Counted from the stretch's first letter, positions 27,003-35,087 are shown. The stretch: 35,413 nucleotides of DNA from SAR86 cluster bacterium (GCA_016777005.1 JADHSF010000009.1:1-35413); one strand, 5' to 3'. Translations and numbers: made by a program. Notes: generated by a model from the sequence alone, not told the origin.

Positions 27003-27917
27003 ATGTCACAACAAGCCTATTACGTTCCAGAATCAAGTAAATTGCCATTTGCTATGGCAATTACAATGTTGGTCTTCATAATCGGAGCAGCCAATACAGT
27101 CATAGATATGGGGAAAGACTCTAACTCTTATCTTATTTTAATCGCTTCATTCATCATGATGTGGACCACAATGTACTTTTGGTTTAAGCAAGTAATTCAA
27201 GAAAATCAGGCAGGATTAAACAATCCTATGCTTAAAGATTCATATGTTTATGGTATGGCTTGGTTTATTTTCTCAGAAGTAATGTTTTTCTTTGCCTTCT
27301 TTTTTGCATTGGCATACATAAGAAATTTCGCAGTTCCGTGGCTGGGTGGTGAAGGTGAAAAAGGTCTTGCTAATATGCTTTGGCCAGGATTTGAAGCTAC
27401 TTGGCCTCTAATGATAACCCCTGATCAGGCCGTTTTTGCTGGACCTGAAAAAGATATGTCATTAGCTACAGCTTATGCCTCTGGAGGCTTGGGCGGAGTT
27501 TTGGGCTGGTTACCTTTGTGGAACACAGTATTGTTGCTGACTTCAAGTTTAACAGTTCACATAGCGCATCTAGGTCTCAAAAACGGAAATAGAAGGCAGT
27601 TTAATCTTTGGTTAGGTATTACCCTAGTTCTTGGTTATATGTTCGTTGTTGTTCAAGGTGTAGAGTATTACGAGGCTTATACGCACTATGGCTTGACCCT
27701 AAATACCGGTATTTATGGAACCACATTTTTTATGCTGACAGGATTTCATGGATTTCATGTCTGTTTAGGGGCAATTATTCTAACAATAATGCTTTTTAGA
27801 AGCCTTAAAGGACACTTTTCTGTAGATGACCATTTTGGCTTTGAAGCCGGCTCTTGGTACTGGCACTTTGTTGACGTTGTCTGGGTCTGCCTGGTTGCTT
27901 TTGTATACGTAATGTAA
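27003..27917 (+). CDS. coxC: Cytochrome c oxidase subunit III
   Basis: Seven-helix subunit III that stabilises the oxidase and its proton uptake. The 304 aa protein starts YYVPESSKLPF, has the conserved VYGMAWFIFSEVMFFFAFFFA, TVHIAHLGLKNGNRR, GVEYYEAYTHYGLTLNTGIYG and the terminal GFEAGSWYWHFVDVVWVCLVAFVY. The Shine-Dalgarno AGGGGAG precedes the ATG. Its stop is only 6 bp from the stop of the opposite-strand gene at 27924-28121, and a GC-rich hairpin lies there. Confidence 0.98.
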   Translation: MSQQAYYVPESSKLPFAMAITMLVFIIGAANTVIDMGKDSNSYLILIASFIMMWTTMYFWFKQVIQENQAGLNNPMLKDSYVYGMAWFIFSEVMFFFAFFFALAYIRNFAVPWLGGEGEKGLANMLWPGFEATWPLMITPDQAVFAGPEKDMSLATAYASGGLGGVLGWLPLWNTVLLLTSSLTVHIAHLGLKNGNRRQFNLWLGITLVLGYMFVVVQGVEYYEAYTHYGLTLNTGIYGTTFFMLTGFHGFHVCLGAIILTIMLFRSLKGHFSVDDHFGFEAGSWYWHFVDVVWVCLVAFVYVM

Positions 27918-27923
27918 TTAAGT

Positions 27924-28121
27924 TTAAACCCCCGGGCCAATTTGCCCGGTAACAAAACCATAAACTAGAGTTATAAAGAGAACGATCGCTATAGATACTC
28001 TGACGCCCAAACTGTGAACGGTTCTTTTAGATGAGCCTCCATCCTTAATAAGGAAAAAGGCGCCCCTAAATAGGCTAATAAACATTGCCACGATTAAGAA
28101 AATTATAAAGTATTTGATCAT
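27924..28121 (-). CDS. Small twin-transmembrane protein (DUF2909-like)
   Basis: A 65 aa protein with two predicted membrane helices (about residues 2-22 and 38-60) joined by a short basic loop (KDGGSSKRTVHSLGVRVS). I prefer the ATG at 28121, which starts MIKYFIIFL; an upstream GTG at 28145 would add eight residues. Small proteins of this shape, resembling DUF2909, are found on the opposite strand between coxC and SURF1 in Pseudomonas-type clusters, so its retention here suggests a role with the oxidase. The function is not known. Family assignment is from memory of size, topology and position. Confidence 0.75.
   Translation of the reverse strand: MIKYFIIFLIVAMFISLFRGAFFLIKDGGSSKRTVHSLGVRVSIAIVLFITLVYGFVTGQIGPGV
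27932..27949. other. GC-rich hairpin at the convergent coxC / DUF2909-like gene ends
   Basis: CCGGGC (27932-27937) and GCCCGG (27944-27949) form a perfect 6 bp stem with a 6 nt loop, covering the last codons of the small minus-strand gene. No T-run follows on the plus strand, so it is probably not a full terminator for coxC. It could slow polymerase or protect the coxC mRNA 3' end while allowing read-through into the assembly genes. Confidence 0.4.
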
Positions 28122-28163
28122 CTTGAAAGAATCAGCAGTATACACTTAGGTTAACAAAAAAAA

Positions 28164-28862
28164 ATGAGCAAATTTCGTCCAGGAAAATCAATGACCTTCT
28201 TTGTCTTATTTTTTTTCCCTATTTTAATCTTCTTAGGGTCTTGGCAGGTTATAAGGGGCATAGAAAAGACGGATATCGTTGAACAGCACTATATGAACAA
28301 ATCCTTACCGGTTATTAATGAAAAAGATATATCTCTAATAAATCAGGCTAATCTGAAATATCGCACAGTAAATCTCTATGGAGAATTTGGACAAGAGTCT
28401 TATCTTCTCGATAATAGGCTTTACAGGCAAGAGGCAGGTTATGAAATCTTTACGACATTCGAGACTTCTGAAAATAATCTTTTTTTAGTCAACAGAGGGT
28501 GGGTGTCCAAAGAAGGATTTAATTATGATGAAGATGTCCAAATAAAAGAACAACTAATTTCTATACAAGGCCTTCTTTCACCATTCACAAGATTTGGACT
28601 TAATTTGGTGAATCAAAATTACGAAGATACTTGGCCAAAATTAGTTCAGCAAATAGATTATGAAGCTGCCAAAAATGATCTGGGCCTAGATATAAATAAT
28701 TCAGTTATTCAATTGTCTGCAGGTTCAATCGGAGCTCTTGAGCCAATCTGGAAACCTGTTGATTTAAAACCCTCTAGGCATTACGGATATGCCCTACAGT
28801 GGTTTGGACTGGCATTAGTTTTAATTTGTTCATTTTTTTATTACGGATTTAAAAAGGATTGA
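28164..28862 (+). CDS. SURF1 family cytochrome oxidase biogenesis protein
   Basis: Inner-membrane assembly factor linked to haem a insertion into subunit I. The 232 aa protein has two membrane helices at the ends (about 9-27 and 207-228) and a periplasmic domain between them. Conserved segments are FLGSWQVIRGIEK, YRTVNLYGEF, LLDNRLYRQEAGYEIFTTF, VNRGWVS and the C-terminal SRHYGYALQWFGLA. Its stop TGA overlaps the possible TTG start of the next frame. It is the first plus-strand gene after the small reversed gene, so a promoter may lie in 28122-28163, although none stands out. Confidence 0.93.
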   Translation: MSKFRPGKSMTFFVLFFFPILIFLGSWQVIRGIEKTDIVEQHYMNKSLPVINEKDISLINQANLKYRTVNLYGEFGQESYLLDNRLYRQEAGYEIFTTFETSENNLFLVNRGWVSKEGFNYDEDVQIKEQLISIQGLLSPFTRFGLNLVNQNYEDTWPKLVQQIDYEAAKNDLGLDINNSVIQLSAGSIGALEPIWKPVDLKPSRHYGYALQWFGLALVLICSFFYYGFKKD

Positions 28863-28864
28863 TC

Positions 28865-29449
28865 ATGAAAATAAGTAAACAGAATTCTGGAAGAATAATA
28901 GCTTCTTTAATATTTTTAACCCCAATTATCGTTTTATTGTCTAGCTCAGCCATGTTTTACAGTGGCTATACGCCTGAAGGCACAGTAAACAAAGGCACCC
29001 TATTATCAGAGCCCATACAGCTAAGTGACTTAAGATTAGAAGTTACATCTGGGCCATTAGAAGACGAATTTCCCGGTAAGTGGTCTATTGTCCAGTTTGT
29101 TTCTGGGGACTGTATGGAGAAGTGCTGGGACACCTTGTACTCCTCTCGTCAAATAAATATAAGGCTGGCAAAGAATAGCGATAGAGTCGTTAGATATCTT
29201 ATTAATGTAGGAGAAAATAATTTATCTAATGAATCTTTAAATAAAATTAAAGATGAATATCCGCTACTCAATACGGGAGAAATTAATACAGATCTAGTTC
29301 CTTCCTCTATTTCTAATAAATTAAAAGATTCTCCTTACATTTTGTTTGACCCTTTGGGTAATGGAATACTCATTTATGATTCTACCTTGCCCAGTGGCGA
29401 ACTGCTTCAAGACATCAAAAAAGTTCTTCAGAACTCAAAAATAGGATAA
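28865..29449 (+). CDS. Membrane-anchored thioredoxin-fold protein, putative oxidase assembly factor
   Basis: A 194 aa protein with one N-terminal helix (about residues 10-30) and a periplasmic domain. The open frame can start at TTG 28859, but AAGGA lies 6 nt before the ATG at 28865, which I chose. The segment WSIVQFVSGDCMEKCWDTLYSSRQI places a CX3C pair (C83, C87) where SCO proteins have CPDIC, and YILFDPLGNGILIY resembles the late beta strands of that fold. No conserved SCO histidine is seen. A similar gene lies between SURF1 and ctaA in Pseudomonas. A copper or thiol role in CuA assembly is inferred. Confidence 0.7.
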   Translation: MKISKQNSGRIIASLIFLTPIIVLLSSSAMFYSGYTPEGTVNKGTLLSEPIQLSDLRLEVTSGPLEDEFPGKWSIVQFVSGDCMEKCWDTLYSSRQINIRLAKNSDRVVRYLINVGENNLSNESLNKIKDEYPLLNTGEINTDLVPSSISNKLKDSPYILFDPLGNGILIYDSTLPSGELLQDIKKVLQNSKIG

Positions 29450-29451
29450 GT

Positions 29452-30429
29452 ATGGAACGTATAAAGACACTTTCTCTTTGGTCAGGCATTCTTGGGTTCG
29501 TGGTAGTTGCCCTAGGCGCGTGGACAAGACTAGCCGATGCTGGCTTAGGTTGTCCTGATTGGCCCGGTTGTTATGGATTTGTTACGATCCCCGTTAGTCC
29601 TGATGAGATAGATCTGGCTAATTCTAAGTTTCCCGAAACACCTTATGAGGTTGCCAAGGCAATTCCAGAGGTCGTTCATAGATATTTTGCAGCTGCTCTT
29701 GGGTTCTTTATAGTTTGCATGGCTTTCATGGCCTATAAATATAAAGAAATTCCACTAAATATCAAAAAACTAAGCTACTTTCTTTTGGTGTGGGTAATAA
29801 TGCAGGGTACTTTTGGTTATCTAACAGTCAGCCTCAAGCTCTGGCCTCAAGTGGTCACCACTCATCTTATGTCAGGCTTCTTAACAACCGCTCTTGTTTG
29901 GCTTTTATATTTTAGGACTAAGGATCTTATTCAAGAAAGGAAATCATGGAACTTCCAGGAATCAACCAAGAAGCTATTTAGTGTATCCATAGTATTAGTT
30001 GCGATTCAGATATTTTTAGGCGCATGGACAAGCACCAACTATGCATCTTATTCGTGTACTGACTTGCCTTTATGTCAAGGTCAATTGCTTCCTGAGGCTA
30101 ACTTCAAAGAAGGTTTTAATTTCTTTCAAAGCATTGGTCCAAATTATTTAGGAGGACAGCTTGATCACGAATCTAGAGTTGCTATTCATTTAACACATAG
30201 GTTTGGTGCCATAGTAGTAACGCTCTTTCTATTATTTTTCAGTCTTCACTTATATAAAAGAAACTACAAAACCTTAGCTTATGGGTTGATAGCTTTTTTA
30301 ACATTGCAGATTTTATTAGGTATTTCTAATGTTATTTTTGCCTTACCTTTATTAATTGCTGTAGGTCATAATTTAGGTGGGTTATTATTGATCACTTATT
30401 TAGGTGTTCTACGATTAAGAGAACATTAA
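29452..30429 (+). CDS. ctaA: Haem A synthase (CtaA/Cox15)
   Basis: Eight-helix membrane enzyme that oxidises the C8 methyl of haem O to the formyl group of haem A. The 325 aa protein has the first-half GAWTRLADAGLGCPDWPGCYG with a cysteine pair, VVHRYFAA and THLMSGF. The second half repeats the pattern: GAWTSTNYASYSCTDLPLCQGQ, HLTHRFGA and GHNLGGLLL. These give the four haem-ligating histidines. AGGA precedes the ATG. It is 2 bp after the preceding gene and 3 bp before ctaB. Its presence confirms that the oxidase uses haem A. Confidence 0.96.
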   Translation: MERIKTLSLWSGILGFVVVALGAWTRLADAGLGCPDWPGCYGFVTIPVSPDEIDLANSKFPETPYEVAKAIPEVVHRYFAAALGFFIVCMAFMAYKYKEIPLNIKKLSYFLLVWVIMQGTFGYLTVSLKLWPQVVTTHLMSGFLTTALVWLLYFRTKDLIQERKSWNFQESTKKLFSVSIVLVAIQIFLGAWTSTNYASYSCTDLPLCQGQLLPEANFKEGFNFFQSIGPNYLGGQLDHESRVAIHLTHRFGAIVVTLFLLFFSLHLYKRNYKTLAYGLIAFLTLQILLGISNVIFALPLLIAVGHNLGGLLLITYLGVLRLREH

Positions 30430-30432
30430 TAC

Positions 30433-31308
30433 ATGATATCAATATTATCTAATTGGAGAGGTTATCTCGAGCTAACAAAGCCTGGTGTTCAGGCGTTGTT
30501 ATTTGTTTCTTGCGCTAGTGGAATGCTTATAGGATCAGATTTTAGCCCACCAGTATTAGTTTTTTTCTTTGGCTTAATAGGGATAAGTTTTCTTGCCGCC
30601 TCTTCGGCGGTCATCAATCACTTCTTTGATCAGAAAATTGACTCTAAGATGAACCGAACTTCAGAGAGGCCTTTGGTAATAGGCAAAATTTCTGATAAAC
30701 AGGCAATAATTTTTTCAATAATTCTTTATTTGTCTGGTTCTTGGATGCTTTTATTTTTTACAAACCTCTTGACCTGGATTCTTACGACTTTGACATTCAT
30801 ATTTTATGGATTTATTTATACTAAATATTTAAAGTTTATGACCAGTCAAAATATAGTTATAGGAGGTCTTGCGGGTGCCATGCCTCCACTTCTTGGTTGG
30901 GCTGCTATTTCTAACACAATCGAGCCTAATGCCCTCTTGCTTGTTTTAATAATTATGGTTTGGACCCCCCCACATTTCTGGGCTTTAGCTGTCCATAGAG
31001 TTGAAGATTATGCTGATGCGGAAGTCCCTATGTTGCCAGTGCAAAAAGGAGTTCCTTTTACGAAGCAGCACATACTGCTCTATACCTTCCTTTTATTGGC
31101 TACTACGCTGCTACCTTATGCAGTTCAGATGTTTGGAGAAATTTATCTCATTTCAGCATTAATTCTGGGTGGTATATTCTTAGTCTATTCATATAGGCTC
31201 TATAGAGATGATACTAATGCTCTGGCTATGCCAACTTTTGCTTATTCTATAATTTATTTAGCTGCTTTATTTGCTGCCATGCTTATAGATCATTTTATCT
31301 ATCTATGA
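30433..31308 (+). CDS. ctaB: Protohaem IX farnesyltransferase (haem O synthase)
   Basis: UbiA-family prenyltransferase that makes haem O from haem B, the step before CtaA. The 291 aa protein has the first aspartate-rich motif in NHFFDQKIDSKMNRTSERPL and the second region in HFWALAVHRVEDYADAEVPMLP. Several membrane helices are evident. Its TGA overlaps the start of the SCO gene by 4 bp (ATGA). Confidence 0.96.
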   Translation: MISILSNWRGYLELTKPGVQALLFVSCASGMLIGSDFSPPVLVFFFGLIGISFLAASSAVINHFFDQKIDSKMNRTSERPLVIGKISDKQAIIFSIILYLSGSWMLLFFTNLLTWILTTLTFIFYGFIYTKYLKFMTSQNIVIGGLAGAMPPLLGWAAISNTIEPNALLLVLIIMVWTPPHFWALAVHRVEDYADAEVPMLPVQKGVPFTKQHILLYTFLLLATTLLPYAVQMFGEIYLISALILGGIFLVYSYRLYRDDTNALAMPTFAYSIIYLAALFAAMLIDHFIYL

Positions 31309-31931
31309 ACAAAGGAATATTTATAACAGTTGCAGCCTGTTTGGGCTTTATGGCCTTGATACTGGCTTTATTCTTGTCGAGGTTTTATACACCTAGGGAA
31401 TTGACACTAGATGAATATAAAACGCTAGGAGCATACTTTATAGATCCGCCAAGACAGCTTACGGAGTTCAGGCTAATTGATGATTCTGGAGATATCTTCT
31501 TGCCCGAAGATTTTAAAGATAAATGGAATATTTTATTTTTTGGTTTTACCTATTGTCCTGATATATGCCCATTAACCATGAAACAAATGTCTGACATAAA
31601 GCAATCTTTAGGCGCAAAATCAGAAAAGATAAGGATTTTTCTTGTTTCTGTAGACCCAGATAGAGATAAACCCTCAAATTTAAGAATATATTTAGACAAT
31701 TTTGATACAGAATTTATAGGCCTTACAGGAGAGATAGACCAAATATATAAATTTTCAACTCAGGTTAATGCTCCATTTTTCCCAGTCGTTAATAGCAAGG
31801 AAGATAATTACACGGTAGATCACTCTGGTAGTCTTGTTTTAATCAGTCCTAAAGGACAATATGCCGGTTTCTTTAGGGCCCCTCATGAGACCCAAAAGAT
31901 ATTTAAAGCACTTGCCTCTCTTCTTAATTAG
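31305..31931 (+). CDS. SCO1/SenC family copper chaperone
   Basis: Membrane-anchored thioredoxin-fold protein that delivers copper to, or reduces, the CuA site of subunit II. The 208 aa protein has an N-terminal helix (about 5-26) and the metal-binding FTYCPDICPL (C84, C88) with the distal H173 in VDHSG, so all three copper ligands are present. VSVDPDRDKP is also typical. It overlaps ctaB by 4 bp and is followed 6 bp later by the small Cys/His protein gene. Confidence 0.95.
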   Translation: MNKGIFITVAACLGFMALILALFLSRFYTPRELTLDEYKTLGAYFIDPPRQLTEFRLIDDSGDIFLPEDFKDKWNILFFGFTYCPDICPLTMKQMSDIKQSLGAKSEKIRIFLVSVDPDRDKPSNLRIYLDNFDTEFIGLTGEIDQIYKFSTQVNAPFFPVVNSKEDNYTVDHSGSLVLISPKGQYAGFFRAPHETQKIFKALASLLN

Positions 31932-31937
31932 TCTAAT

Positions 31938-32222
31938 ATGCTCAACTCTATGCTGATTCATAAACATAAGTTTGCATTAATTCTTAGCCTATTCTTCGTG
32001 GTAGGCCTATCAGCTGATCCTATTCTTCACTCTCTAGAAGAAGATGACATTCATCATGAAGTTATTGAATGTCAGCTTTGTGAGGGCGAACAATTAAAAG
32101 CATATGATCATTATTTTTTAGAATCTTATGCTCTAAGTTCAATAACTTTATCTGGCCAAGAGAAGGAAATTTTTTCTGTTCTCTCTAAAGGCTTTAGTGC
32201 GAGGGCACCACCTAACTCTTAA
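31938..32222 (+). CDS. Small secreted Cys/His protein preceding metal receptor
   Basis: A 94 aa protein with a cleavable signal peptide, probably cut near GLSA-DP. The mature part is acidic and has a likely metal-binding stretch, HSLEEDDIHHEVIECQLCEG, with one CXXC and several histidines, and ends in ARAPPNS. It resembles the small DUF2946-like proteins that accompany metal TonB receptors and often end in R(A/G)PP; that family assignment is from memory and unverified. A second possible start is M5. It follows the SCO gene by 6 bp and precedes the TonB receptor by 40 bp, suggesting one transcript and a periplasmic role in metal handling. Confidence 0.72.
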   Translation: MLNSMLIHKHKFALILSLFFVVGLSADPILHSLEEDDIHHEVIECQLCEGEQLKAYDHYFLESYALSSITLSGQEKEIFSVLSKGFSARAPPNS

Positions 32223-32262
32223 ATTTACTTAAAACTTTTTTAATTTAAATTTAGGAGAAAAC

Positions 32263-34512
32263 ATGAAAGTTCACTTTTATGCGCTCATGGCGATGAGTTT
32301 AATTACTACGCAAATAAATGCCGATGAACCTGCAACGGACCCTGCTGAGAATGCAGATGAGATTGTTGTAACATCATCTATATTAAATCCTAGCAGGATT
32401 CTTAACCCGCTTTATGTCATTGACGGCGATGAAATAGAAAATAATGCTACTACTTCTTTAGGTGAAGCAGTGGACGGCTATTTAGGTGTTTCCATTGCTG
32501 ATTATGGCGCTGCCGTAGGACAACCTATTATTAGAGGAATGTCAGGACCAAGGGTAAAAATACTCAAAAACGGACTGGTAAACAGGGACGTGTCTGGCCT
32601 TGGAGCCGATCATTTAAACGATATCGATTTAAATGATCTACAGCAAGTAGAAATAATAAAAGGACCTTCGTCTTTGCTTTATGCCAACGGCACAAGTGGT
32701 GGAATCATTAATGTTGTTGATAATTGCATAGCCCCAGAAGATTTTACTACACAAGAATTTATTGCAGGGCTTGAAACACAATCTGTTAATGATGGTGATT
32801 CTCAGTTCTTTAACTACAAAGATAATTTAAATGGCTTTAATGTTAACGTTGGATACAAGAAGTCTGAATTTGGAAATTTTGATATTCCTAATGATGCAAT
32901 AATGCACGAAGAAGATCATGAAGGGCATGATGAGCACGAAGGAGAAGAAGAGCTCTCTTACATAGAAAATTCAGACCTTGAAATAGAGTCTACTAAATTC
33001 GGAATTTCTAGAGCTGGAGAATGGGGATATTTCGGAATTTCTGTTGATAATCATGAAAGTATGTACGGAATTCCTTACCATGGTGAGCATTCAGATGAGG
33101 AAGGTCACGATGATCATGACGAGCATGAAGGTGAAGATGATCATGAAGGTGAAGATGAACATGAAGGCGAAAGAATTTTTTCAACAACCGATCAAGAAAG
33201 CTTCACTATTAAAGGTTTGTATAATGTAAACGGTAATCTGATTAATTCAGTTACTTATAATTACAGAGATACAGACTATTCGTTGATTGAAGCTCATGCC
33301 GAAGAAGAAGGTCATGACGAACACGAAGATGAAGAGCACGAAGAACATGCTCCTACAGTATTTTCGAATGATGCAACAGAATACGGTGCCATATTTGACT
33401 TATCTAACGATAATTTTATACAAAAAATAGCACTAAACTTTGTTGATGAAGATTCTTCTATCGCAGGAGAAGAGGCATTCATGAATCCAGCTAATAATGA
33501 AGAATTTACAATAGGTTACTTTGTTAGCGCAGACCTAGATATGTTCTATTTAGATGCAGGATTTAGGTTGGATCAAATAGATCGAACAGGTAGTGTCACA
33601 GATGAAGACCATGGAGACATAGATAACTACAGTATAGATGACACCACAAATAGCTTTGCTCTTAGCTTAGGGAGAGACCTCAGCGATACTTTAGATGTAA
33701 ATTTTGGTTTTGCTAGCGTTGAAAGACTACCTTCAGTTATTGAGCTCTTTATGAATGGTCCTCATTTAGCCACAGGAAGGCTTGAGACAGGAAATCCAAA
33801 CCTGCAAAGCGAAACCTCAAATAATTTTGATATTACATTTAATTATGAGAGTGGTGATTTCTTTGCCTACGCAAGCTTCTATGTAAATGATGTAGATAAC
33901 TACATCACTCTTCAAGATGAGCTAGATGGTCATGATGATCACGATGATGATGACCATGGAGATGACCATGGAGATGAGCATGGAGACGATGACGATCATG
34001 GAGATGAGCATGGAGACGATGATCATGACGACCATGATGAATTCGCAAATCTTATACATGCTGATTACGTGCAAGAAGATGCAGAATTCAGAGGTTATGA
34101 GTTTGAATTTGGTAGAACTTTCCGTCTAGGATCTGGTGACTTGAGATTATCTTTTGGAAGAGATGATGTTAATGCAGAGTTTACTGATGGACATAATGTC
34201 CCAAGAATTAATCCTGCAAGAAATATCTACTCTCTATCTTATGTTGAAAACGATTGGGTATTTAAACTTAGTCTGAAAGACGTAGAGAGGCAAGATGATA
34301 TAGGTGAAGGCGAAACAGTTACTGATTCTTATCAAATGCTGAATACCAGATTAACAAAAACTTTTGATATCAGTGGAGCAGGTGATTTAAAAGTCTCTAT
34401 ATTTGGAAGTAACTTATTAGATGAAGCTGCAAGAAATCATTCTTCGTTTGTGAAGAAACAGGTTCCTTTGGCTGGAAGAAACTACGGAGCTAAGTTTGTT
34501 TATAACTTTTAA
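32263..34512 (+). CDS. TonB-dependent outer-membrane receptor with His/Asp/Glu-rich loops (zinc or copper)
   Basis: A 749 aa TonB-dependent transporter of ZnuD-like type. It has a signal peptide (residues 1-20), a TonB-box-like ADEIVVTSS near 32-40, a plug domain (IIRGMSGPRVKILKNG, VEIIKGPSSLLYANGTSGGIINV), and a 22-strand barrel ending in the aromatic YNF. Four long insertions rich in His, Asp and Glu lie at about residues 215-228, 273-302, 345-362 and 557-593. They are likely extracellular loops that capture divalent metal. AGGAG sits 5 to 6 nt before the ATG. No Zur-like operator was recognised upstream. Context directly after SCO and the oxidase assembly genes favours copper, whereas homology favours zinc; I cannot decide. 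Confidence 0.9.
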   Translation: MKVHFYALMAMSLITTQINADEPATDPAENADEIVVTSSILNPSRILNPLYVIDGDEIENNATTSLGEAVDGYLGVSIADYGAAVGQPIIRGMSGPRVKILKNGLVNRDVSGLGADHLNDIDLNDLQQVEIIKGPSSLLYANGTSGGIINVVDNCIAPEDFTTQEFIAGLETQSVNDGDSQFFNYKDNLNGFNVNVGYKKSEFGNFDIPNDAIMHEEDHEGHDEHEGEEELSYIENSDLEIESTKFGISRAGEWGYFGISVDNHESMYGIPYHGEHSDEEGHDDHDEHEGEDDHEGEDEHEGERIFSTTDQESFTIKGLYNVNGNLINSVTYNYRDTDYSLIEAHAEEEGHDEHEDEEHEEHAPTVFSNDATEYGAIFDLSNDNFIQKIALNFVDEDSSIAGEEAFMNPANNEEFTIGYFVSADLDMFYLDAGFRLDQIDRTGSVTDEDHGDIDNYSIDDTTNSFALSLGRDLSDTLDVNFGFASVERLPSVIELFMNGPHLATGRLETGNPNLQSETSNNFDITFNYESGDFFAYASFYVNDVDNYITLQDELDGHDDHDDDDHGDDHGDEHGDDDDHGDEHGDDDHDDHDEFANLIHADYVQEDAEFRGYEFEFGRTFRLGSGDLRLSFGRDDVNAEFTDGHNVPRINPARNIYSLSYVENDWVFKLSLKDVERQDDIGEGETVTDSYQMLNTRLTKTFDISGAGDLKVSIFGSNLLDEAARNHSSFVKKQVPLAGRNYGAKFVYNF
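33967..34022 (+). repeat. 30 bp tandem repeat in the receptor's fourth His-rich loop
   Basis: Two copies of a 26 nt identical block start at 33967 and 33997, a 30 bp period equal to ten codons. Shorter 12 bp units (GACCATGGAGAT type) precede them. Because the period is a multiple of three, copy-number changes keep the frame. They encode the HGDEHGDDD pattern. Confidence 0.85.
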
Positions 34513-34581
34513 ATAAGTTCCTTAACCTGACCTCGGTTGGGTATATATTGTCATACCTCCCCAAAGGCACGACGATAGGAA

Positions 34582-34612
34582 GGGATCAGGAATGGACTCC
34601 TGGTCCCTTTTT
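34582..34612 (+). terminator. Intrinsic terminator after the TonB receptor gene
   Basis: GGGATCAGGA (34582-34591) pairs with TCCTGGTCCC (34598-34607) over 10 bp with one G-U pair and a 6 nt loop. It is followed directly by TTTTT. This is a textbook rho-independent terminator on the plus strand, 69 nt past the receptor stop, and it probably ends the oxidase-receptor transcript. On the minus strand no T-run follows, though the hairpin could still shape the DoxX mRNA end. Confidence 0.9.
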
Positions 34613-34614
34613 AT

Positions 34615-35058
34615 TTATTTATTTCCTTTGATGGCAAAGTATATTCCTAATAGCAAAAGAAAGAGTTGTTCGCTTGCAAATAGAATCGATCCTCTTTCGC
34701 CAAAGAATATTCCCCAATCAGAGTGAGCAATTAATAAAGCAAAAATCATTATTACTCCTATGGCTCCTCCAGATATTCTAGTCATTAGATGACCTAGCTC
34801 ACTTATCGCATTGACAAGAAGGCCGCCGATAATTATTCCTAGACCGGCCAATATTTCTCCCCAAGCAACCATATATGCAGCAGTTTCAGCTATGGGCACA
34901 CCTTTAGAACCTAACCAGCCAACAAATCCATCCGATATAGGAAGCTTGCCATATCCATGAAGAAAGAAGGCAATACCTAGCCCTAGTCTTAACAGCCAAT
35001 TTGCAAGTCCATTTAAGGGTGATGCTATACGGTCAAAAAAATTATTTATTTGTTCCAT
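34615..35058 (-). CDS. DoxX family membrane protein
   Basis: A 147 aa protein with four membrane helices. It starts with an amphipathic FFDRIASPLNGLANWLLRLGLGIAFFLHG and has GKLP and the glycine-rich VAWGEILAGLGIIIGGLL typical of DoxX/SURF4-type proteins. Members have been linked to quinone-dependent oxidation or to redox homeostasis, but no substrate is evident here. GGAG lies about 9 nt before the ATG, giving a clear start. It ends next to the terminator of the TonB receptor gene (convergent). Upstream, 29 bp away on the same strand, is the dehydrogenase-like gene, and the two are probably co-transcribed. Confidence 0.8.
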   Translation of the reverse strand: MEQINNFFDRIASPLNGLANWLLRLGLGIAFFLHGYGKLPISDGFVGWLGSKGVPIAETAAYMVAWGEILAGLGIIIGGLLVNAISELGHLMTRISGGAIGVIMIFALLIAHSDWGIFFGERGSILFASEQLFLLLLGIYFAIKGNK

Positions 35059-35087
35059 TACTACTCTCCAAGTTTTATTTTATTTTA

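Noticed and set aside
33044-33229. Met-rich open frame inside the receptor gene, and a similar one at 33926-34129
   Set aside because: These are frame shadows of the CATGA/GATGA-type His/Asp repeats; the real frame is the continuous 749-codon receptor.
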